Source: JABIEQ01 sp964516055 (GTDB lineage: Bacteria > Patescibacteriota > Patescibacteriia > Magasanikbacterales > UBA922). From it: 17,006 bases of DNA. The notes below the pieces were generated by a model that ran no database searches, was not told the DNA's origin, and worked only from the letters and a program-made list of their open reading frames with translations. The stretch lies in assembly GCA_964516055.1 (NCBI GenBank), contig CAZEYK010000020.1, positions 1 to 17,006 of the forward strand. The letters run 5' to 3'. Below, in pieces: positions 6,184 through 11,437 of this stretch. The translations under genes and the position numbers were made by a program. Position 1 is the first letter of the stretch. Each line of letters starts with the position of its first letter.

Positions 6184-6271
6184 GGTTCATTGTTCAGGGT
6201 TCTTGGTTCATGAAGAATACTATAGTGTAATCCTCAGGAACTAGGAACCAAGAACTAGGAACTAACAACTC
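6184..6271 (+). repeat. Spacer element 6 (heptad-armed hairpin) before rplP
   Basis: The ascending arm is made of heptads GGTTCAT, TGTTCAG, GGTTCTT and GGTTCAT (6184-6211). The descending arm is GGAACTA, GGAACCA, AGAACTA, GGAACTA and ACAACTC (6237-6271). An exact 11-bp stem joins 6199-6209 to 6245-6255. It starts 5 nt after the rpsC stop and ends 4 nt before the rplP ATG at 6276. It shares the heptad tail with elements 1-5 but lacks their CCAATAG core. Confidence 0.8.
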
Positions 6272-6275
6272 GAAT

Positions 6276-6694
6276 ATGTTATTGCCGAAAAAAACAGAAA
6301 ATGGCACAAGCCACGCCGAATGAATAAAGGAAATGCAACACGATTTACAACAGTTGCCTTCGGAGATTTTGGTATTCGTGCACTAGGACACGGATGGGTA
6401 AGCTCAAGACAAATTGAAGCTGCTCGCCGGGTAATTACACGATATGTACGAAAAGAAGGAAAAGTTTGGATCAGAATTTTCCCTGATCGTCCGGTAACCA
6501 GAAAAGGATCAGAAGTTCCTATGGGAAAAGGTAAAGGTGCCCCAGAGTTCTATGTATGTACAGTAAAACCAGGAACTATCATGTTTGAAATCGGTGGGGT
6601 AACGGAAGATCAAGCCCGTGAAGCCCTTAGTCAAGCATCATACAAACTTCCAGTAAAAGGAAAAGTTGTCAGTAAATCAGACAAAACCAAATAA
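6276..6694 (+). CDS. rplP: 50S ribosomal protein L16 (uL16), needs a -1 frameshift near the 5' end
   Basis: L16 organises the A-site tRNA region of 23S rRNA. From ATG 6320 the frame reads MNKGNATRF and TVAFGDFGIRALGHGWVSSR, then RIFPDRPVTRKGSEVPMGKG, all L16 core. The canonical N terminus MLLPKK is encoded from ATG 6276 in another frame, which stops at TGA 6321-6323. An A7 run (6288-6294) lies between. One extra A, or a -1 slip there, joins the frames as MLLPKKNRKWHKPRRMNKG, giving 139 residues and 26 residues before VAFG, the same spacing as in Bacillus subtilis L16 as I recall it. Possible causes are a homopolymer sequencing error (simplest), transcript slippage or programmed -1 frameshifting on AAAAAAAC. 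If uncorrected, translation would start at 6320 and lack the N-terminal 15 residues. Confidence 0.88.
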
Positions 6695-6703
6695 TAATCC
6701 GAT

Positions 6704-6898
6704 ATGACAACCATAACAGAATTACAAGAAAAAACAGTACATGAACTTCATGATTTGCTCGCACAAAAACGAGATAAGGTTCGTGAGCTAAGAAATAAAG
6801 CAAGTGAGAACCAACTGAAAGATGTGCGATCACTCCGCAATGCAAAAAAAACCATTGCAAAAATCATGACATTGCTCAATCAACCAACTAACAACTAG
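6704..6898 (+). CDS. rpmC: 50S ribosomal protein L29 (uL29)
   Basis: L29 is a small, helical hairpin protein beside L23 at the tunnel exit. The 64-residue product has the family pattern ELQEKTVHELHDLLAQKRDK, then the second helix DVRSLRNAKKTIAKIMTLLN. Normal family length is 60-70. The start ATG (CCGATATG) lies 9 nt after the rplP stop and there is no Shine-Dalgarno. The stop is TAG. It keeps the standard rplP-rpmC-rpsQ order with short gaps and no spacer element. Confidence 0.94.
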   Translation: MTTITELQEKTVHELHDLLAQKRDKVRELRNKASENQLKDVRSLRNAKKTIAKIMTLLNQPTNN

Positions 6899-6919
6899 CA
6901 TATAAACAACACGGTATAT

Positions 6920-7201
6920 ATGATACAAACAGAAAAAACAACCAATACCATTCCAAAAGTCCAACGAAAATTTCAGGGTATTGTTGTGAGTACCGCAGAA
7001 AACAAAACCGTGCATGTACAGGTTGAAACGATTAAGATGCACCCAAAATATAGTAAACAATATAAAACTCACAAAAAATACGCTGTACACGATGAGACAA
7101 ATCAAGCCGCTCTTGGTGATGTAGTGGAAATGCAAGAATGCCGACCACTAAGTAAAACAAAACGATGGCGACTTATTCGTATTGTAAAAAAAACAGCATA
7201 A
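6920..7201 (+). CDS. rpsQ: 30S ribosomal protein S17 (uS17)
   Basis: S17 is an OB-fold primary binder of 16S rRNA. The 93-residue product has a ~13-residue extension, then FQGIVVSTAENKTVHVQVET, the loop region PKYSKQYKTHKKYAVHDE, and the late signature GDVVEMQECRPLSKTKRWRL. Family length is typically 80-90. The start ATG is in the context GGTATATATG with no Shine-Dalgarno. It follows rpmC by 21 nt and precedes rplN by 18 nt. Confidence 0.96.
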   Translation: MIQTEKTTNTIPKVQRKFQGIVVSTAENKTVHVQVETIKMHPKYSKQYKTHKKYAVHDETNQAALGDVVEMQECRPLSKTKRWRLIRIVKKTA

Positions 7202-7219
7202 TAATCGTTCAGGAAGTAT

Positions 7220-7591
7220 ATGATTCAACACTTAACAATGTTAAAAGTAGCTGATAATTCAGGAGCAAAAAAGCTCATGTGTATTCGGGTGCTTGGTGGA
7301 TACCAAAAACGTTTCGCACGAATAGGTGATATTATTACCTGTAGTGTCAAAGAAGCGCTTCCTCGTTCTGCCGTAAAAAAAGGTGAGGTAGTACATGCTG
7401 TTGTCGTAAGACAACGAAAAGAATTAAGACGAAAAGATGGTACCTACATCCGATTTGATGAAAACGCTGCGGTCGTTATTGACAAAAAATCAAAAGAACC
7501 AAAAGGAACCCGTATCTTTGGGCCAATCCCAAGAGAAATTCGTACGAAAGGGTACCAAAAAATTGTATCATTAGCCCCAGAAGTTTTATAA
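7220..7591 (+). CDS. rplN: 50S ribosomal protein L14 (uL14)
   Basis: L14 forms intersubunit bridge contacts with 16S rRNA. The 123-residue product matches the family throughout: MIQHLTMLKVADNSGAKKLM, IRVLGG, RIGDIITCSVKEALP, KGEVVHAVVVRQRKELRRKD and a C terminus GYQKIVSLAPEVL. Length is typical (122). AGGAAG lies 3 nt before the ATG, the only vaguely Shine-Dalgarno-like sequence before a start here, though its spacing is short. Spacer element 7 follows. Confidence 0.98.
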   Translation: MIQHLTMLKVADNSGAKKLMCIRVLGGYQKRFARIGDIITCSVKEALPRSAVKKGEVVHAVVVRQRKELRRKDGTYIRFDENAAVVIDKKSKEPKGTRIFGPIPREIRTKGYQKIVSLAPEVL

Positions 7592-7597
7592 GAATAA

Positions 7598-7664
7598 GTT
7601 TAGGGCCAATAGTGCATAGGCAAGAGAAATTTGCTATGAACTATTGGCTCCAAACTAGGAACTA
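7598..7664 (+). repeat. Spacer element 7 (long hairpin plus heptads) before rplX
   Basis: The 22-nt arms at 7598-7619 and 7634-7655 match at 19 of 22 positions as an inverted repeat. Heptads CAAACTA and GGAACTA occupy 7651-7664. The core GGGCCAATAGTGCATAG is identical to that of element 2. It starts 6 nt after the rplN stop and ends 7 nt before the rplX ATG. It creates an in-frame upstream ATG at 7612 that does not belong to L24. Confidence 0.85.
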
Positions 7665-7671
7665 TTACCAT

Positions 7672-7992
7672 ATGAAAATAAAAACAGGCGACAATGTAAA
7701 AGTACTCTCAGGAAAAGACCGAGCAAAAACTGGGAAAGTAATGCAAGTACTTACAAGCAAAAAGACAAACCAATCATTTGTTGTTGTTGAAGGACTCAAC
7801 AAACGGAAAAAACATCTCCGTGCAAGAGCAAAAGGAGAAAGTGGACAAGTGATTGAATTATCTGCGCCAATGCATATGAGTAATGTAATGCTCCTCGATC
7901 CAAAAACAAGCAAAGCTACTCGTGTGGGATATAAAACAGATGGAGATAAGAAAAAACGAGTTGCTAAAAAAAGTAACGAAGTTATTGACTAA
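7672..7992 (+). CDS. rplX: 50S ribosomal protein L24 (uL24)
   Basis: L24 is an assembly-initiator protein with a KOW motif. The 106-residue product begins MKIKTGDNVKVLSGKDRAKT, followed by GKVMQVL (KOW, residues ~1-35). It continues with VVVEGLNKRKKHLRARAKGE, SAPMHMSNVMLLDP and a zinc-less C terminus, TRVGYKTDGDKKKRVAKKSN. The frame is open 60 nt further upstream, but those codons are in spacer element 7 and the family start is MKI at 7672 (ACCATATG). The stop at 7992 is 2 nt from the rplE ATG. Confidence 0.96.
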   Translation: MKIKTGDNVKVLSGKDRAKTGKVMQVLTSKKTNQSFVVVEGLNKRKKHLRARAKGESGQVIELSAPMHMSNVMLLDPKTSKATRVGYKTDGDKKKRVAKKSNEVID

Positions 7993-7994
7993 AT

Positions 7995-8546
7995 ATGGAA
8001 TCAGTACTACACACAAAATACAAACAAGAAGTAATCCCTGCACTCAAAGAGGAATTTGGATTCAAAAATGTCATGGAAATTCCTAAAATTGAAAAGGTGG
8101 TGCTTAATGTTGGATACGGGCGACATGTTAAAGATAATGCCTATATCGAAATGGTAGAAAAAACACTTACTACAATTTCAGGACAAAAACCAGTACACAA
8201 TAAATCAAAAAAATCTATTTCAAACTTTAAGACACGGGAAGGAATGAATATCGGAGTCTCAGTAACACTTCGAGGAGAAAAAATGTATGAATTTTTGTAT
8301 AAATACATTAATCTTGCGCTTCCACGAGTACGAGATTTCCGTGGGTTAAAAAGAGATTGTTTTGATGGAAAAGGAAATTGTGCAATTGGAATGAAAGAAC
8401 ATGTTGCGTTTCCAGAAGTAAGTGCTGATAATCTCAACAAAGTTCATGGACTAGAAGTGTGTATTACGACAACGGCAAAGACAGATGAACAAGCACGATC
8501 ACTTCTTACCAAACTTGGATTCCCATTTAAAGAAGCTAACAAGTAA
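7995..8546 (+). CDS. rplE: 50S ribosomal protein L5 (uL5)
   Basis: L5 binds 5S rRNA and contacts P-site tRNA. The 183-residue product has the expected motifs: YKQEVIPALKEEFGFKNVME, IPKIEKVVLNVG, SISNFKTREGMNIGVSVTLR, and LPRVRDFRGL followed by FDGKGNCAIGMKEHVAFPEV. It ends LLTKLGFPFKEANK. Length is normal (~180). Start context is AAATATG, 2 nt after rplX, and it runs into rpsN with 2 nt between. Closely packed rplX-rplE-rpsN suggests translational coupling. Confidence 0.98.
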   Translation: MESVLHTKYKQEVIPALKEEFGFKNVMEIPKIEKVVLNVGYGRHVKDNAYIEMVEKTLTTISGQKPVHNKSKKSISNFKTREGMNIGVSVTLRGEKMYEFLYKYINLALPRVRDFRGLKRDCFDGKGNCAIGMKEHVAFPEVSADNLNKVHGLEVCITTTAKTDEQARSLLTKLGFPFKEANK

Positions 8547-8548
8547 AT

Positions 8549-8734
8549 ATGGCCACGAAAGCACAAATAGCACAATCAAACAAAAAACCAAAATTTTCTA
8601 CTCGATTGCTCCGACGGTGTTGGAAATGTGGAAGAAAACGTGGGTTCATGAGAAAATTTGGTCTCTGTCGTATTTGTTTTCGTGAACTAGCAAATGATGG
8701 AAAACTCCCAGGAGTTCGAAAGTCAAGCTGGTAA
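8549..8734 (+). CDS. rpsN: 30S ribosomal protein S14, zinc-ribbon (type Z) form
   Basis: S14 is a late-assembling 30S head protein. The 61-residue product is the short form with two CxxC pairs, CWKCGRKRGF and CRICFREL, which bind one zinc ion. The C terminus LPGVRKSSW is canonical. The start is ATG 8549, 2 nt after rplE (AAATATG). It is followed by a 43-bp spacer that contains a promoter for rpsH rather than a hairpin-heptad element. Confidence 0.97.
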   Translation: MATKAQIAQSNKKPKFSTRLLRRCWKCGRKRGFMRKFGLCRICFRELANDGKLPGVRKSSW

Positions 8735-8739
8735 TTAAT

Positions 8740-8763
8740 AATTTTGTATAAATTTTGTATAAT
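8740..8763 (+). promoter_or_regulatory. Internal promoter with tandem 11-mers upstream of rpsH
   Basis: A consensus -10 hexamer TATAAT occupies 8758-8763. It overlaps the second copy of a perfect tandem 11-bp repeat AATTTTGTATA (8740-8750 and 8751-8761). A -35 hexamer is not clear. The rpsH ATG at 8778 is 14 nt after the -10, leaving a leader of about 8 nt. It would split expression of rpsH-secY from the rplC promoter. Confidence 0.55.
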
Positions 8764-8777
8764 AGCATCGTTTTCCT

Positions 8778-9167
8778 ATGATGACTGATCCAATCGCAGA
8801 CATGCTCACAAGAATAAGAAATGCGTACATGGTAAGAAAAGCCAATGTAGCATTACCATACTCAAAGTTTAAGTGGGCACTACTTACTATCCTCAAAGAA
8901 GAAGGGTATATTAAAGATGTCTCTATAACAGACACAACACCAAAAACATTAGATGTCACGTTAGTGTACAATGGAAAAGAACCAAAAGTACAATCTATCA
9001 AAAGAGAAAGTAAACCAGGACATCGAATGTACAAAAAAGCAGACGAACTTCCAAAAATTTTGAATGGATATGGAATAGCAATTATTTCTACGTCAAAAGG
9101 ACTTATGAGCGATAAAAATGCTCGAAAAGAAGGACTAGGCGGAGAAGTAGTCTGTTCCGTATATTAA
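8778..9167 (+). CDS. rpsH: 30S ribosomal protein S8 (uS8)
   Basis: S8 is a primary 16S rRNA binder of the central domain and, in E. coli, represses the spc operon. The 129-residue product starts MMTDPIADMLTRIRNAYMVR. It contains KWALLTILKEEGYIKDV, the loop RESKPGHRMYKKADELPKIL and the C-terminal signature STSKGLMSDKNARKEGLGGE ending VVCSVY. Two ATG codons are adjacent (8778 and 8781); the first has T at -1 as elsewhere in the window and is preferred. An internal promoter lies just upstream. Confidence 0.97.
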   Translation: MMTDPIADMLTRIRNAYMVRKANVALPYSKFKWALLTILKEEGYIKDVSITDTTPKTLDVTLVYNGKEPKVQSIKRESKPGHRMYKKADELPKILNGYGIAIISTSKGLMSDKNARKEGLGGEVVCSVY

Positions 9168-9170
9168 TCT

Positions 9171-9238
9171 GTTTAGAGTCAATGGTACATAGACAATGAT
9201 GCTTTCCCTATGAACTATTGGCTCCGAACTATGAACTA
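9171..9238 (+). repeat. Spacer element 8 (long hairpin plus heptads) before rplF
   Basis: The 22-nt arms at 9171-9192 and 9208-9229 match at 17 positions, with three more as G-U wobbles. Heptads CGAACTA and TGAACTA occupy 9225-9238. The left arm has drifted (GAGTCAATGG instead of GGGCCAATAG), mostly by changes that keep pairing. It starts 3 nt after the rpsH stop and ends 5 nt before the rplF ATG. Confidence 0.8.
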
Positions 9239-9243
9239 ATTAT

Positions 9244-9789
9244 ATGTCACGTATTGGAAAACAAAAAATAACAATTCCTCAAGGCGTAACCGTTGAAACG
9301 AAAGACGGGGATATTATTGTTACCGGACCAAAAGGAACACTTACTCGTGCATTACATGCATGTGTAACCCTAACTACCACAGATGGTGTTATTGAGGTTC
9401 AAGTACAAAATAGTGCAGACAAGTTACAAAAGTCATTGTGGGGAACATTCGCATCTCACGTAAAAAACATGATTACCGGAGTTACTGAAGGATTCAAAAA
9501 AGAACTTGAAATTAACGGAGTAGGATATAAAGTATCAATGCAAGGAACAGATGTTAAAATTGAAGCAGGGTATTCTCATCCAGTGATTTTTAAAATTCCA
9601 AGCGAAGTAACTGCCTCAACAGAAAAAAATCGTATCATGCTAGAGAGTACTGATAAGGAACGTATTGGACAAATTGCTGCTGAAATTCGATTAGTACGAA
9701 AACCAGAACCATACAAAGGAAAGGGAATTAAGTATGTTGATGAAGTAATTCGTCGAAAAGCTGGAAAGACATCCTCAAAAGGAGCGTAA
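9244..9789 (+). CDS. rplF: 50S ribosomal protein L6 (uL6)
   Basis: L6 lies near the factor-binding centre and the sarcin-ricin loop. The 181-residue product has two duplicated domains. It starts MSRIGKQKITIPQGVTVETK with GPKGTLTR, and has the mid-protein motif LEINGVGYKVSMQGTDVKIE. It carries the diagnostic C-terminal signature RKPEPYKGKGIKYVDEVIRR followed by KAGKT. Length is normal (~178). Start ATG 9244 (AATTATATG) has no Shine-Dalgarno. It is followed by rplR after 22 nt. Confidence 0.98.
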   Translation: MSRIGKQKITIPQGVTVETKDGDIIVTGPKGTLTRALHACVTLTTTDGVIEVQVQNSADKLQKSLWGTFASHVKNMITGVTEGFKKELEINGVGYKVSMQGTDVKIEAGYSHPVIFKIPSEVTASTEKNRIMLESTDKERIGQIAAEIRLVRKPEPYKGKGIKYVDEVIRRKAGKTSSKGA

Positions 9790-9811
9790 TAATAGCCCAC
9801 AAATATAGTGT

Positions 9812-10186
9812 ATGAAAAAAGCAAATATAACAAGAGACCAAAAAAGAAATAGACGACGAGCACGTGTGCGAGCTGTTATTAGTGGTACAGCAACAAGACC
9901 ACGATTAAATGTGACAAGAAGCCTTACAGGGTTTTACATGCAGCTTATCAATGATGAAGAATCAAAAACACTCGTCAGTGCTCACAGCAAAAAAGATGCA
10001 AAAGAAGGAGATGCTGGAGACAGATCAGGAAAAATAAAAGTTGCCTATATTCTTGGAAAAGTACTAGCTGAAAAAGCAAAAGCTGCCGGAATTACGTCAA
10101 TTGTCTTTGATCGTGCTGGATATCAATATCACGGTCGAGTAAAAGCTGCCGCAGAGGGTGCTCGTGATGGCGGTCTAGTATTTTAG
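9812..10186 (+). CDS. rplR: 50S ribosomal protein L18 (uL18)
   Basis: L18 binds 5S rRNA together with L5 in the central protuberance. The 124-residue product has the basic N terminus RDQKRNRRRARVRAVISGTA, then TRPRLNVTRS, AYILGKVLAEKAKAAGI and the signature VFDRAGYQYHGRVKAAAEGA followed by RDGGLVF. Length is normal. The start is ATG 9812 (AGTGTATG). It ends in TAG and is followed by rpsE after 14 nt. No element lies on either side. Confidence 0.97.
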   Translation: MKKANITRDQKRNRRRARVRAVISGTATRPRLNVTRSLTGFYMQLINDEESKTLVSAHSKKDAKEGDAGDRSGKIKVAYILGKVLAEKAKAAGITSIVFDRAGYQYHGRVKAAAEGARDGGLVF

Positions 10187-10200
10187 TCATAAACAAACAT

Positions 10201-10866
10201 ATGTCTGAAAATAACATAAAAAAAAGAGGTGGACGTCGCCCTGCAAGAGAGGAAAGAGAAAAACCAGAATTTGAACAACAAATTGTTGATCTTGCACGAG
10301 TAACACGGGTAACAAAAGGTGGAAAACAAATGAATTTTCGTTGTTGTATTCTTCTTGGTGATAAAAACGGACGAGTAGGATATGGAGTCCAAAAAGGAAG
10401 TGATGTACAACTTGCTGTAGAAAAAGCTGTACGTCAAGCAAAGAAAAACATGATTAACGTACCAATCATAAAAGAAACCATTCCTCATAAAGTTCTTGCA
10501 AAATATAAAGCAGGAAAAGTATTGCTCAAACCAGCACCAAAAGGATCTGGAATTATCGCCGGAAGTGTAATCCGAACAATCCTTGAAATGGCTGGTGTAC
10601 CAAATGCTTCAGCAAAAATGCTTGGAAAAACAAACAATAAAATTACGAATGTAAAAGCAACCTTTAAAGCACTTGAATCATTCAATAGTGGTGCGGTAAT
10701 AAAAGCAAAAGCAGCACAGCAATCAAAACCAAAAGCGACACCAAAGACTGAAAAGTATGTCGTCGTAAAAACAGCAGAAAATCCAAAAAAGAAAACCACG
10801 ACAAAAAAGAAAGTAACACCAAAAACAGAGTCAAAAAAAACTAATAACGTTGAAAGTAAGAAATAA
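10201..10866 (+). CDS. rpsE: 30S ribosomal protein S5 (uS5) with C-terminal tail
   Basis: S5 shapes the mRNA entry tunnel and affects decoding accuracy. The 221-residue product has the double-stranded-RNA-binding-like N-domain: QIVDLARVTRVTKGGKQMNF, CCILLGDKNGRVGYGVQKGS. The C-domain shows KGSGIIAGSVIRTILEMAGV and NASAKMLGKTNN. Family length is ~165-175; the last ~45 residues are a Lys/Thr-rich tail ending ESKKTNNVESKK, nearly the same ending as L22 in this window. rpmD (uL30), which normally follows, is missing; instead spacer element 9 and rplO follow. Start ATG 10201 (AAACATATG) has no Shine-Dalgarno. Confidence 0.97.
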   Translation: MSENNIKKRGGRRPAREEREKPEFEQQIVDLARVTRVTKGGKQMNFRCCILLGDKNGRVGYGVQKGSDVQLAVEKAVRQAKKNMINVPIIKETIPHKVLAKYKAGKVLLKPAPKGSGIIAGSVIRTILEMAGVPNASAKMLGKTNNKITNVKATFKALESFNSGAVIKAKAAQQSKPKATPKTEKYVVVKTAENPKKKTTTKKKVTPKTESKKTNNVESKK

Positions 10867-10871
10867 GTAAA

Positions 10872-10973
10872 GGTTCATCGTTCAGGGTTCTTGGTTCTTG
10901 GAAAATACGGCAACGTAATTTTCAAGAACTAGGAACCAGGAACTAAGAACCAGGAACTAAGAACTATGAACTC
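10872..10973 (+). repeat. Spacer element 9 (heptad-armed hairpin) overlapping the rplO start
   Basis: The ascending heptads are GGTTCAT, CGTTCAG, GGTTCTT, GGTTCTT (10872-10899). Seven descending heptads are AGAACTA, GGAACCA, GGAACTA, AGAACCA, GGAACTA, AGAACTA, TGAACTC (10925-10973). The main stem pairs 10886-10909 with 10914-10937 (24 nt, three G-U, one mismatch) and closes on GCAA, a GNRA-type tetraloop. The rplO ATG (10966-10968) is formed at the junction of the last two heptads. Confidence 0.85.
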
Positions 10974-11412
10974 TATAACTGCACACACAATCGAAACCAG
11001 CAAAGGTTCCACACGAAAAGCAAAACGTGTTGGTCGTGGAAATGGAAGTGGAAAAGGAACCTATTCTGCACGTGGGCTAAAAGGTCAGCGCTCTCGTTCT
11101 GGTGGAAAAAGTGGAAACAAACGAAGAGGACTCAAAGCAGCATTACAAAAAATGCCCAAACTTCGTGGATTCAAAAGTCCTCACGATAAAAAAGAAACCA
11201 TCACTCTCAGAACACTTAACATCATCTGTAAAGATGGTGACAAAGTAACACCATTTACACTTAAAGATATTGGTGTTGTGGGTAAACCAGATCGAGGAGT
11301 AAAAATTGTTGCAACAGGTGAATTAGAGAAAAAATTGATAATCACTGGATGTCACGCAACAAAACAAGCTCTTGAGAAGATTGAAAAAGCTGGCGGGTCA
11401 CTATCCTTCTAA
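10966..11412 (+). CDS. rplO: 50S ribosomal protein L15 (uL15)
   Basis: L15 is a late-assembly 50S protein. The 148-residue product contains the basic Gly-rich N-domain KAKRVGRGNGSGKGTYSARG, then LKGQRSRSGGKSGNKRRGLK, and the C-domain with LEKKLIITGCHATKQALEKI ending GGSLSF. Length is normal. The first codons MNSITAHTIE are encoded by or next to the repeat heptads, so the extreme N terminus is element-derived. The next ATG in frame falls inside the domain, so 10966 is the only sensible start. It follows rpsE directly, without rpmD. Confidence 0.96.
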   Translation: MNSITAHTIETSKGSTRKAKRVGRGNGSGKGTYSARGLKGQRSRSGGKSGNKRRGLKAALQKMPKLRGFKSPHDKKETITLRTLNIICKDGDKVTPFTLKDIGVVGKPDRGVKIVATGELEKKLIITGCHATKQALEKIEKAGGSLSF

Positions 11413-11437
11413 CACGTATCAATTCATACACGCGACT

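Noticed and set aside
6321..6323. UGA recoded as glycine or tryptophan
   Set aside because: Reading through this TGA stays in the wrong frame for L16, and no other gene in the window has an in-frame TGA.
6276..6694. Calling rplP a pseudogene
   Set aside because: L16 is essential, the rest of the gene is intact, and one base in an A7 run restores it; error or slippage is more plausible than loss.
7612..7671. Upstream ATG giving a longer L24
   Set aside because: It lies inside spacer element 7, and L24 homology begins at MKI (7672).
10872..10973. CRISPR-like array
   Set aside because: The 7-bp repeats are directly tandem without spacers, part of a palindrome, and no cas gene is near.
11372..11437. 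Upstream ATG for SecY overlapping rplO
   Set aside because: The extra residues read from the rplO 3' end and the canonical SecY N terminus begins at 11438.
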